This document shows positions 54,796-63,499 of a stretch of 64,000 nucleotides of DNA, piece after piece (the first letter of the stretch is position 1; each line of letters opens with the position of its first letter). This DNA comes from GCA-020345945 sp964596985 (GTDB taxonomy: Archaea > Thermoproteota > Bathyarchaeia > RBG-16-48-13 > GCA-020345945), in the NCBI GenBank assembly GCA_964596985.1, contig CAZQWG010000001.1, forward strand, positions 310,001 to 374,000, read 5' to 3'. Both the position numbers and the translations under genes were made by a program. Below the pieces are notes generated by a model that did not search any database, was not told where the DNA came from, and saw nothing but the letters and a program-made list of their open reading frames with translations.

Positions 54796-55068
54796 GCCCG
54801 AGGAAATGGTTGACACCACATACGAGGAACCTGTAGCACGAATGCAAGGGGAGATCAATAGGCAAAGAACCAGAACGCGCTGGAGTAGAATTTTGCCTCC
54901 AATAGGTAGAATTCACTGTTTCTGGATTCCGCTGCAAATCCTGGATATAGCCTTTGTGGGAGAACACCCGTCTTAGTCTCATCGATTCTGGCTGAGGAAC
55001 GATCCCCTTATACGATCCTTGCCGAGAAGATCATATTCTCAGACAGCGAACGCTAGGCTGTGATGTAA

Positions 55069-55668
55069 ATGGTTTCGAATGACAAGATGATTAGGGTCTA
55101 CTACGACTTCGCATGCCCGTTCTGTTATATCGGCAGCAAGTCTGCACACAGACTGGAAAGAGAATTCGGAGTTGGATTTGAGTGGATCGGATGGGAGATT
55201 GGCCCAAACGTCAAGAAACGTGGTGAGGTTAGAGAGAGCCGTGAACACTCATTCATCATCAAGAGGCTCGCATACGATCAGGACACAACGTTCTCGGTCC
55301 CCCCGGTTCGGGCCAATACCCGTCTGGCTCTAGAAGGAGCTGAGTACGCAAAAGATCATGGAAGATTCAAGGAATACTTTGACCACGTCATGGACGAGTA
55401 CTGGGTCAGGGGAGCCAACATCAGCACCCTTAAGTCACTGACAGCGATCGCCCAAGCAGTAGAGCTGAATGCTAAAGAGTTCAGTCAAGCACTCCGGGAA
55501 CATCTCTACCAAGAGAAGGTGCTTGATGACATTGCAGCCGAGAAACTCGATATTCGATATGTCCCAACCTTCGTCTTCGGAGGCAATCGGATCGTTGGGA
55601 ACGTCCCATTCTACGTGCTGCGTGAGACAGTCAAGGTCTTCGTGATGGGATACGAATCCAAGATGTAA
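55069..55668 (+). CDS. DsbA-family (FrnE-type) thiol oxidoreductase
   Basis: 199 residues. Thioredoxin fold with C16-P-F-C19 and the cis-proline loop I-R-Y-V-P-T-F-V-F near 165-173, followed by G-N-V-P-F-Y-V-L-R. A helical insertion lies between 60 and 150 as in FrnE. No signal peptide, so cytoplasmic. ATG 55087 (MIRVYYD) is an alternative start. Confidence 0.88.
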   Translation: MVSNDKMIRVYYDFACPFCYIGSKSAHRLEREFGVGFEWIGWEIGPNVKKRGEVRESREHSFIIKRLAYDQDTTFSVPPVRANTRLALEGAEYAKDHGRFKEYFDHVMDEYWVRGANISTLKSLTAIAQAVELNAKEFSQALREHLYQEKVLDDIAAEKLDIRYVPTFVFGGNRIVGNVPFYVLRETVKVFVMGYESKM

Positions 55669-55744
55669 GCATTCGAATCGTTGTTGATCTAAGGACTGGA
55701 GAGAGTTGAGAAGAAGCCTCTGCAGATCAAAGTTCTCTACGATA

Positions 55745-57268
55745 TCACAATAGGGCGTGCATGATGTCCGTTCTGGTAAGCATCCCTACTATTCTCCGCG
55801 CATCCTTCTTATCCACAACAACGAGCCGACCGATATTGTTCCGGCTCATCAGTTGAAATGCCTTCGAAACATGGTCCTCAGGGTTGACAGTAATGACGTT
55901 TTTGCTGGCGATTTCACCGACCAGGGTGGACATACGGCTTTCATTCGGTACCTGTGCCACGTCTTCGAACACAACTATTCCCGTCAGCCTATTCTTTTCG
56001 TCTACAACAGGATAACCCAGGTGATGATGCTGGGTCATCGTATCGAGCAATTGGCTTACGGTGAGACCTGGTCTGACCGTCATCACCTCCCGGGTCATTA
56101 CTTCCCCGACGTTGATCGATGCAAGTATACCTGCTGCAGCGTGGACATAGCTGACTTCACGTTGCACAACAGGGGGTAATGGTCGTCTGGATTTCTCCAA
56201 CGAGCGTACTTCCCTTGTTGCAAGATCAATCTTTCTCTGAGCGGTCTCCATGAGATTGTAGAACACGTTTAAGTGTCCTTCAATGGAAGAGGATTCGATT
56301 ACCCCTGCTTCCTCGGCTTCTTTGAAGATGGATTCTCCAGTCTCCGTTCTCAGTATTACGGTGGACCATCCCTCAAGGGGTCTTGCACTTCCGATAGAGA
56401 TGTCAGCAAGTTCACTAGTATAGTCAAAGCATGTTCTACACCTTCGCATGACGTGATGATGAGCCTCGACTATGGGAATTCTCAGGACCTCCTTCTTTGT
56501 GTACAGTAAAAACTCGTCAGCCAAAATGAAACGGTTCATATCGCTCTGGTTGACCTCATACTTCTTGGCAAGGTAATCCAGTAGCACATCTAAGGAGAAC
56601 CCCCAGAGGCAGAAGAGCCCAATCAGGATCTTGATGTTGGGTGCTACCTTGTGATGCCATGCCTCCAGTTTTCTAAGCGCAAGTATATTGCAGGGAACAC
56701 CTACGAAAGCAACTTTTTCCTTTCCGTATTCGTAGACCGCACTTCCAAAGGCCCTTCCAACAGCAGAGGGGAAGTACTTGCTTTCTAGGGCAGAGGTAAT
56801 ATCATCTGGAACCAGACCCACAACCGGTTTGTCCCCTAAGCTGGTACCAGGGATTGCCTCTGAGACAGCAGCAGCATCCACCTCCCCTTTATCGAACAGG
56901 TAGCCGAGAAGAGAGGAGACGACCCCTCCTCCGTGACTCGCCTGGCGGATACTCGGGTTGGAGGCACGAGCAAGAACTATCCTGCGATAACATCCGAGGT
57001 TTTCACTACGAGACGGTGCGTTCTGAACGAATGAGAGTGTCTCTGAGAAAAGGGGTTCACTGTGAGGACAGATGTCATAGCAGATAGGACAGAGGTCTAT
57101 GTGTTCCGTACAGTCGTAGCGCTGATGAGGTACAGCATTGAGCTCGATTGCGTGAACCGGACAGGCTGCTTCACAAGCCCCACAGAGAGTGCAATATCCC
57201 TTTGAGATGACAGCCTTATCCAGATCGTGGTATGCTATTATGGAGTCGCGCTTCTCCAAGCTATACAC
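55745..57268 (-). CDS. FrhB/FpoF-like F420-dependent oxidoreductase fused to a CBS pair
   Basis: 507 residues. 1-70: two 4Fe-4S motifs (C26-C29-C32-C36 and C53-C60-C63-C67). 90-365: FrhB/FdhB domain with flavin and F420 site (S-H-G-G-G-V-V-S near 111-118, V-G-V-P-C-N near 189-194, R-R-C-R-T-C near 275-280). 386-507: two CBS domains (V-G-E-V-M-T-R-E-V and V-G-E-I-A-S-K-N-V). FpoF feeds F420H2 electrons to the Fpo complex. The gene is the last of the operon, 25 bases after NuoN. The CBS pair suggests control by an adenine nucleotide. Confidence 0.88.
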   Translation of the reverse strand: MYSLEKRDSIIAYHDLDKAVISKGYCTLCGACEAACPVHAIELNAVPHQRYDCTEHIDLCPICYDICPHSEPLFSETLSFVQNAPSRSENLGCYRRIVLARASNPSIRQASHGGGVVSSLLGYLFDKGEVDAAAVSEAIPGTSLGDKPVVGLVPDDITSALESKYFPSAVGRAFGSAVYEYGKEKVAFVGVPCNILALRKLEAWHHKVAPNIKILIGLFCLWGFSLDVLLDYLAKKYEVNQSDMNRFILADEFLLYTKKEVLRIPIVEAHHHVMRRCRTCFDYTSELADISIGSARPLEGWSTVILRTETGESIFKEAEEAGVIESSSIEGHLNVFYNLMETAQRKIDLATREVRSLEKSRRPLPPVVQREVSYVHAAAGILASINVGEVMTREVMTVRPGLTVSQLLDTMTQHHHLGYPVVDEKNRLTGIVVFEDVAQVPNESRMSTLVGEIASKNVITVNPEDHVSKAFQLMSRNNIGRLVVVDKKDARRIVGMLTRTDIMHALL

Positions 57269-57293
57269 CTTCTTGCTACCTCAATTCATCGCA

Positions 57294-58790
57294 TCACAAG
57301 CCGATTCTCTCGAGAGGGGCATGGATCGTAACCGGATATATCATATTGATGATAGGCGTTGGATATATACCTAGTACAAGGATCAGGAAGACGAGGATAT
57401 AGATAGGGATCAGAGGGGCCATCTCTTCCTTCTCTCCCACTGTTTTCGGCGACTTCATATAGAGGTACTGTACAAGCCGCAGAAAGTATGAAGCCTCAAT
57501 TACACTATTTATGACCCCTAGCAATGCCAGTGGTAGCATTCCACCCTCGATCGCCGATGTGAAGACCAGATACTTCGCTAGGAAGCCTGCAAGAGGCGGA
57601 ATACCAGGGAAAGAGAGTGCTGCGACGGTCAAGGCGGCGCTCGTCAGAGGGAACCTCCTCCCGGCACCTGAGAAGTCCTCCAGATTCCTAATGCCGTATC
57701 TATTGAAGATCCCGATCGTCATGAAGCAGAGCGCAGTCGTCAAACCCCCAACCAGGAAGAAGAAGAGGTTCCCCATCACCCCGAGTGGGGTTACACTTGT
57801 TATCGCAATCAGGTTGTAGCCAATGTCTGCAATACAGACGTAAGAAACCATTCTCTTCACATTCTTCTGAACCAAAGCGAACAGGTTTCCGACGGTCATC
57901 GTCAGAGCCGAAAAGACTGCAAGCGTCATTGGCCAGTCGACGATAAAGGGAGGGGTAAGAACGTAGAGTAAGACTCGCATCAGAACATAGTAGCTTCCTT
58001 GATCCACCAAGGCGGATAGGAAAGCTGCTGAGGAGGCTGGAGATGCGGTGTACGCATCAGGCAACCACATGTGGAAAGGTACGACAGCGGTCTCAATGGC
58101 ATAGCCCCCTACGACGAATATGAATGCTCCAAGAAGTATCTCTCTGTTTTCAGATCTTAGGATAACCTCCTTTATTCTCCAGAAATTCAAGGAACCCGTG
58201 AGGCCATAGATGAGGGAGAGACCGTAGACTATCAGTCCAGACGCAACTATGATCATCACTAAGTACTTCAGCGATGCTTCTAGGGACTCGTTTGTCTTTC
58301 CGTAGACGACTAGGACGTAGGCTCCGGCTGAGGCTGCCTCCCAGAAGATGAATAGGGTCAAGAGGTCCCCTGAGAGGGAGGCCGCCATAATACATCCAGT
58401 GACAATGAGCATGATCGAGTAGTACCTATCGGAGTAGATTCTTCTCGGTTCAATGCTGAAGATCCCGTAGAGTGCGGTTATAAAACCGCACAGGATGTAG
58501 ACGAAGAGCATGTAGATTGACATCGAATCAACGAGAAACGAAGTAACGACACCGGAGAGCGATCCGTCTCCCAGTGAAACCATTGCGGAAGGTATGCCTT
58601 GACCAGTGTATTCTGTGATCAGCCAGTAGAGACCCATAGCGCTGAACAAGTAGGCGAGGCAGACCACTCCCAACGATGCGCTCCTCGAACCGGGATGGAG
58701 CCTCCTCCACAGCCTCGTGACCGGGATTAGGATGATTGAGGAGCAGATCAGTGAAAGACTTGGTAGGAGTACGACCTCTAGGTCAAGCAT
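57294..58790 (-). CDS. fpoN: Complex-I-like antiporter subunit N
   Basis: 498 residues, about fourteen helices. The V-P-F-H-M-W-L-P-D-A-Y motif near 237-247, the preceding E-T-A, and L-S-A-L-V-D-Q-G-S-Y-Y near 258-268 are those of NuoN/FpoN. A proton half-channel subunit. 15 bases after subunit M. Confidence 0.92.
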   Translation of the reverse strand: MLDLEVVLLPSLSLICSSIILIPVTRLWRRLHPGSRSASLGVVCLAYLFSAMGLYWLITEYTGQGIPSAMVSLGDGSLSGVVTSFLVDSMSIYMLFVYILCGFITALYGIFSIEPRRIYSDRYYSIMLIVTGCIMAASLSGDLLTLFIFWEAASAGAYVLVVYGKTNESLEASLKYLVMIIVASGLIVYGLSLIYGLTGSLNFWRIKEVILRSENREILLGAFIFVVGGYAIETAVVPFHMWLPDAYTASPASSAAFLSALVDQGSYYVLMRVLLYVLTPPFIVDWPMTLAVFSALTMTVGNLFALVQKNVKRMVSYVCIADIGYNLIAITSVTPLGVMGNLFFFLVGGLTTALCFMTIGIFNRYGIRNLEDFSGAGRRFPLTSAALTVAALSFPGIPPLAGFLAKYLVFTSAIEGGMLPLALLGVINSVIEASYFLRLVQYLYMKSPKTVGEKEEMAPLIPIYILVFLILVLGIYPTPIINMIYPVTIHAPLERIGL

Positions 58791-58805
58791 AGTATCAACC
58801 TTTCG

Positions 58806-60278
58806 CTATGGCGGTATGGCTTGGGATAGCAGCTCGATGAAAAGATTGGGATGTACGCCTAAGAGGATGATCAAGAAGGCGATGGCAAGTGAGGGGACAA
58901 TCATAAGCAGAGGGGCCTCCAGAACCGTCTTAGTCTTCAGCTCTCCTAGGAAGACCTTCCAGAAGAGGCGGAGTACGTAGGCTGTGCTCAGGATCGTTGC
59001 AACTACGACCAAGGCTGTAGGCCAAAGGAAGAATGGGTCCCTAGAGCTGGCGTGGAAGCCTCCTGTAAAGATCATGAACTCGCTCACGAAACATGCCAGG
59101 GGGGGCATCCCAGCTATGCTGAATGCGGCGGTGGCAAAAGCGGTGACGGTGAAAGGCATCATTCTACCCAGACCCCCCATCTCTCTGATGTCTCTGAGTC
59201 CTGTCTGCTTCATGACCGTCCCTGCGGTTAGGAATAGGAGACCTTTGCTCATCATATGTGATATAAGATGGAAGATCGAGCCGATCAATCCTATGTGGGA
59301 GGGAAATAGGGAGAGTCCGAAGAGCACGTAGCCCATATGGCTTATGCTTGAGTATGCTACGATTCTCTTGATATCATTCTCTGCTAGCGCGTTGAGAGCG
59401 CCATAGATCGAAGTGAGTACACCGAAGCCGCAGAGTATGTGTAAGAAGTTGGTTCCCACATCGAGCATGACCAAGGGTGGAATTACCGTCTGCAGAGCTA
59501 TACGCATAATCGCATAGCCCCCCGCCTCGATTATGACCCCGCTCAGCAACGCCGATATGGGTGCGGGAGCCTCGGCGTGCGCATCCGGTAGCCACATGTG
59601 AACCGGAACGATCGCCATCTTCACACAGAAACCGATCGTAAAGAAGGTTAGAATCCACCAGAGGGTGTCCACAGGTGATTCAAGCAGTAATCTCTGGGCC
59701 TGGAGGATGTCGAGTGTCCCTGTCAACATGAAGATTGCACCAATTCCAAGAAGAACGAAGACGGCACCGGCATGAGTAAAGATGAAGAACTTGAAGGCGA
59801 CTTCCTGCGCGTTGCGGTACCCCCATCGGGTTATCATGAAGTAGGTTGGAACCAGCATCAGCTCCCAGAAGAAGTAGAAGGCAAGAAGACATGATGTCAT
59901 GAATACGCCTACTAGACCAACTGTCAGAAGGTTAAGAAAAGCAAAGTAGGTGCCTACACCCTCTTCGCCTTCCATATAGCCTAACGAGAACGGTATGACA
60001 GCGATGACCAAGATCAGGGTCATTGCCACCAATGAGAGACCTATGCCGTCAACGAAGAGGGTGAATGTTGTACCCAATACCGGGATCCAGACATACTCCT
60101 CGATATGCCGTCCTATGGGGATGACCTCGCTTGTCGTCGTGTATAGCAGAGCTAGGTCTGCAAGACAGGCTGCGAGAAGAATAGTAGCCGCACCCTTCGG
60201 CGATCTCCGTCCAACGAGATAGACCACAGGTATAGATAGAGATGTTATAAGGATCATATATCCAAGCGCGTAATCCAA
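58806..60278 (-). CDS. fpoM: Complex-I-like antiporter subunit M
   Basis: 490 residues, fourteen helices. F-F-W-E-L-M-L-V-P near 131-139 (the conserved Glu in helix 5), K-M-A-I-V-P-V-H-M-W-L-P-D-A-H-A-E-A-P near 227-245 (conserved Lys), and a late F-V-S-E-F-M-I-F near 402. These are NuoM/FpoM hallmarks. It starts 2 bases after subunit L. Confidence 0.94.
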   Translation of the reverse strand: MDYALGYMILITSLSIPVVYLVGRRSPKGAATILLAACLADLALLYTTTSEVIPIGRHIEEYVWIPVLGTTFTLFVDGIGLSLVAMTLILVIAVIPFSLGYMEGEEGVGTYFAFLNLLTVGLVGVFMTSCLLAFYFFWELMLVPTYFMITRWGYRNAQEVAFKFFIFTHAGAVFVLLGIGAIFMLTGTLDILQAQRLLLESPVDTLWWILTFFTIGFCVKMAIVPVHMWLPDAHAEAPAPISALLSGVIIEAGGYAIMRIALQTVIPPLVMLDVGTNFLHILCGFGVLTSIYGALNALAENDIKRIVAYSSISHMGYVLFGLSLFPSHIGLIGSIFHLISHMMSKGLLFLTAGTVMKQTGLRDIREMGGLGRMMPFTVTAFATAAFSIAGMPPLACFVSEFMIFTGGFHASSRDPFFLWPTALVVVATILSTAYVLRLFWKVFLGELKTKTVLEAPLLMIVPSLAIAFLIILLGVHPNLFIELLSQAIPP

Positions 60279-60280
60279 CC

Positions 60281-62338
60281 TCAGCCACCCCCAAAGTAGT
60301 AGACTAGAAACAATAGAACAGAGAGCATGGAAATGCCGAGAACAGCTGCAAGGACGAAATGAGGCAACATTCCAGTGTGGGACTTAGCTATTCCTCGTGC
60401 CTGTTCAACCGTCTTTCCCGCGATGACGTAGCTAAGTCTGTCCAGCTCCTTGTCCGCATGCTCCCTGACCCCCCTAGCACCCGACATAGCACCCCCAGCC
60501 ACAACATAACATAGTCTGTCCAGTCTCGTGTCAATATCTGTCCTGAATACATTCGCGACGATTACTACCCCATCTGCAACAAGGTAAGGAAGTCTGTTGC
60601 AGAGAAAACTCTCCGGTCCTTTATTCAAGATGTCGGAGAATAGGAGGATAGGCTGAATCACCATAGTCCCATAGAATGCATCTAGATAGAAACCGTTTCT
60701 GAGTAGTCTCAAGAGTGGTTGAGTAAACGGTATATTGAAGATGATGGCTCGAGGGAACCTCCAAGTGTAGAACAGGTAGACCGGTATCAAGCCTATCATG
60801 AGAGATAGCATATAGAGAGAGGATGAAGTACCGGAAAGCTGGAAGTGTTCTAGAGGAAGATGCACCCCAAGGAATAAACTCATTGGATCCGCAAGAAGAC
60901 CTAGAATTCCGCATATGAGTGCGAAGAAGAGTGCAGGCAGAATCATCGTCAACTGCTCTTTATGAAGATGTAGGTGATTTTGACTTCTTGGTTTCTCTCT
61001 GACGTAGACGAGGAGGATCAAACGTAGGCTGTAAGCAACCGTCAAGGCGCTTGTTAGGTAGAAGAGTATGATCGAAGGAAGGTTCTTGGTATTCAGGAGG
61101 GCCTCGGCAAGCATCTCCTTGCTGAAGAAGCCGCCGAATGGGGGGATTGCTGATCGAGACAGGAATGTTACAAGGGCGACGGCAAAAGTCATCGGTAGGT
61201 CGTGCATTAGCCCACCCATTTTCTTGAGGTCTCGGCTTCCTATTTGATGGACGATGATTCCTGCGGAGAGGAAGCCGATTCCTTGAAAGAAGGCGTGATT
61301 CACCAAGTGGTAAATACTTGCGAACCATCCCAAGGAGTAGTACGTCGTCGATGCCCCAAGTCCAGCCATCATGTAGCCGATCTGACTGATCGTTGAGTAG
61401 GCAGCCACCCCCTTTATGTCGGTCGTAGATAGGGCCAAGGTGGCGGCCAAGAAGGCTGTTCCTAAACCGATCCACATCATCAAAGATAACCAAATGCCCA
61501 CGCTACTGAAAAGGCTGAAAGTTCGTGCAAGGAGATAGATCCCTGCTTTTACCATAGTGGCGCCATGGAGAAGGCAACTTACTGATGTTGGGGCCTCCAT
61601 CGCTGAGAAGAGCCACGTATGCATAGGGAGTTGCGCCGACTTAGCGATCGCACCGAACAAGAGCAAGAGGGAGGATAAAAGCAGAATCGACGGGGATAAG
61701 GCAGCAACCCTCCGCGTCAACTCAAGGATATTTAGAGTGCCAGTGTTTACGTAGAGCAGGAATATAGCGATTAGGAGTGAGACATCCCCAATCTTGGTCA
61801 TTAGTAGTACTTGTGTAGCAGCTTTAACCGCCTTCTGCCTCTTATACCAGAATCCTACTAAGGCGTAGGAGCAGAAGCCGACCATCTCCCAGAATACGAA
61901 GAGCTGCAGTAGATTGTCTGCCATGATTAATCCTATCATTGAGCCTATGAATAGGAGCATCAATGAGTAGTACCGAGTAAGCCCGTCCTCCCCCGCCATA
62001 TATCCGAGTGAATAGATGAGTACAAAGGTACCAACTGAACTGATTAGGATGGTAAATAGACAACTTAGGGGGTCTAATGTAACGCCGAGATTGATACCTA
62101 GGGAAGGTATCCAAGCTATCGAACTGTAGAGAGCGCGGAGACCATGTGTGGTCTCTAACTGTGCCAACATGGAGAGTGATATGAACGTGGAGACTAGGCC
62201 TATGAAGACTGAGAAGAGTCCCTTTGTTTTATTACTTGATTTTGCGAGAAGAGGGACGATTATGCTACCTATGATTGGGATAAGCCAGACTAACCAAGCT
62301 AAGGCAATCGCTGAATCTGTTAACCTAAAAACCGCCAC
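60281..62338 (-). CDS. fpoL: Complex-I-like antiporter subunit L
   Basis: 685 residues, about sixteen helices. F-W-E-M-V-G-F-C-S-Y-A-L near 147-158, K-S-A-Q-L-P-M-H-T-W-L near 231-241, A-M-E-A-P-T-S-V-S-C-L-L-H-G-A-T-M-V-K-A-G. The C-terminal extension contains the lateral amphipathic helix expected of NuoL, here with repeats (D-R-L-C-Y-V-V-A-G-G-A and D-R-L-S-Y-V-I-A-G-K-T). GTG start behind GAGAG. Confidence 0.94.
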   Translation of the reverse strand: MAVFRLTDSAIALAWLVWLIPIIGSIIVPLLAKSSNKTKGLFSVFIGLVSTFISLSMLAQLETTHGLRALYSSIAWIPSLGINLGVTLDPLSCLFTILISSVGTFVLIYSLGYMAGEDGLTRYYSLMLLFIGSMIGLIMADNLLQLFVFWEMVGFCSYALVGFWYKRQKAVKAATQVLLMTKIGDVSLLIAIFLLYVNTGTLNILELTRRVAALSPSILLLSSLLLLFGAIAKSAQLPMHTWLFSAMEAPTSVSCLLHGATMVKAGIYLLARTFSLFSSVGIWLSLMMWIGLGTAFLAATLALSTTDIKGVAAYSTISQIGYMMAGLGASTTYYSLGWFASIYHLVNHAFFQGIGFLSAGIIVHQIGSRDLKKMGGLMHDLPMTFAVALVTFLSRSAIPPFGGFFSKEMLAEALLNTKNLPSIILFYLTSALTVAYSLRLILLVYVREKPRSQNHLHLHKEQLTMILPALFFALICGILGLLADPMSLFLGVHLPLEHFQLSGTSSSLYMLSLMIGLIPVYLFYTWRFPRAIIFNIPFTQPLLRLLRNGFYLDAFYGTMVIQPILLFSDILNKGPESFLCNRLPYLVADGVVIVANVFRTDIDTRLDRLCYVVAGGAMSGARGVREHADKELDRLSYVIAGKTVEQARGIAKSHTGMLPHFVLAAVLGISMLSVLLFLVYYFGGG

Positions 62339-62345
62339 CTCTCTT

Positions 62346-62636
62346 TCACTCCTTTAGTTCAGCGAGATCGCGTACGCTTCTGGTACCGATCCTCCGTCTT
62401 ATTACCATTGCAAGTGCGAGGGCAACACCAGTCATAGTTGCGTCAATCGCCAAGGTTAGTATCATAAAGGCTTCCCCCAGAGGATCTTGGTTCATTGACG
62501 AGAAGATCACAAAGTTCATTGCAGCAGCCGAGGCGATCAGCTCAATCGAGATCAGGATCTTGATTAAGCTTTCTCTTGTTAGCAGACCGTAGATTCCTAT
62601 CGCAAGGAGGGCTAACGAGAGACCGATATAGAACAT
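62346..62636 (-). CDS. fpoK: Complex-I-like subunit K
   Basis: 96 residues, three helices. G-L-L-T-R-E-S-L-I-K-I-L-I-S-I-E-L-I near 17-34 contains the helix-2 Glu of NuoK, and the next helix has N-F-V-I-F. Starts 2 bases after J. Confidence 0.93.
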   Translation of the reverse strand: MFYIGLSLALLAIGIYGLLTRESLIKILISIELIASAAAMNFVIFSSMNQDPLGEAFMILTLAIDATMTGVALALAMVIRRRIGTRSVRDLAELKE

Positions 62637-62638
62637 TT

Positions 62639-63097
62639 CTATTCACTTTCCTCCTCAGCCAATATGATTCCAACCCCTAGAGCTACTGTTAACACTACGA
62701 GGCTTTGAGCGAGTACATCTAAGACCCTCACGTTCCATAGTGCAACCGGCACGGTTTGAACTACAGGCAAGACCTTGATTCCGGGCTGTCTGACTTCCAC
62801 GAGCACCGAGATCAAGAAGATCATGAGGGCTACGAATCCTGCGATTGTCTTCTTCAAGACAGGCTGGGGCCGACTCAAAGGGATCAGCGTTCTTCCTATA
62901 AGGAGAAAGACGATACCAGTCCCTAGTCCAGCCGCGAGTTGAAAGACAGCGGCGTAGAAGGCACCCAGATAAAAGTATAGAGAGGAGATTGCAAGGAAGA
63001 CAATTGTCATAGAAACGATAGAGTATATGATCTCTTTGTAGTAGATTGCGAGTAATGCGGACAGAAGTATGACAAAGGCTACCAATACCTCAAACAT
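62639..63097 (-). CDS. fpoJ: Complex-I-like subunit J
   Basis: 152 residues from ATG 63097 (GGAGGG ribosome site upstream, four bases after subunit I ends). Five helices: S-I-V-S-M-T-I-V-F-L-A-I-S-S-L-Y-F, then A-A-V-F-Q-L-A-A-G-L-G-T-G-I-V-F-L. A single undivided J, unlike the split J1/J2 of Methanosarcina. Confidence 0.88.
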   Translation of the reverse strand: MFEVLVAFVILLSALLAIYYKEIIYSIVSMTIVFLAISSLYFYLGAFYAAVFQLAAGLGTGIVFLLIGRTLIPLSRPQPVLKKTIAGFVALMIFLISVLVEVRQPGIKVLPVVQTVPVALWNVRVLDVLAQSLVVLTVALGVGIILAEEESE

Positions 63098-63101
63098 CTC
63101 T

Positions 63102-63497
63102 TTAGTTCCCTCCTGGAGCATTTAAAGCACTTGATGGATTCGGTGAAGGCGGAACCTCTAGGTTACTCTTCTTCATTGTTGCCAGCTCGAAGGCATTACT
63201 TGGCAAGATAGCGTTTCTAGGACAGACCTCTACACACAAGTAGCAGAAGACGCACGTGTCAAAATGGAAGCAGGGTGCCTTCTTTCCGGAGACTTCCACG
63301 AGTTCTATCGCCTTAGAGGGACAATTCCTAGAGCATAGACCACAGCTAATGCACTTATCAAAGTCAACATGCATCTTACCTCGAAGAGTTTCAGGAACCT
63401 CAAGTTTCTCAAAGGGATACTCCTTAGTCGAAGGACGTTTGAAAAGGGAGACTATGACCTCACGGAGAAGCCGCGGTAATAAAACCTGCTTTTCCAA
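63102..63497 (-). CDS. fpoI: Complex-I-like ferredoxin subunit I
   Basis: 131 residues from TTG 63497, which has GGAGG 7 bases upstream. TTG 63503, which overlaps the H stop, is an alternative. Upstream in frame is subunit H sequence in another frame. Two 4Fe-4S motifs: C-I-S-C-G-L-C-S-R-N-C-P and C-V-F-C-Y-L-C-V-E-V-C-P. Conducts electrons to the quinone/phenazine site. Confidence 0.92.
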   Translation of the reverse strand: MEKQVLLPRLLREVIVSLFKRPSTKEYPFEKLEVPETLRGKMHVDFDKCISCGLCSRNCPSKAIELVEVSGKKAPCFHFDTCVFCYLCVEVCPRNAILPSNAFELATMKKSNLEVPPSPNPSSALNAPGGN

Positions 63498-63499
63498 CC

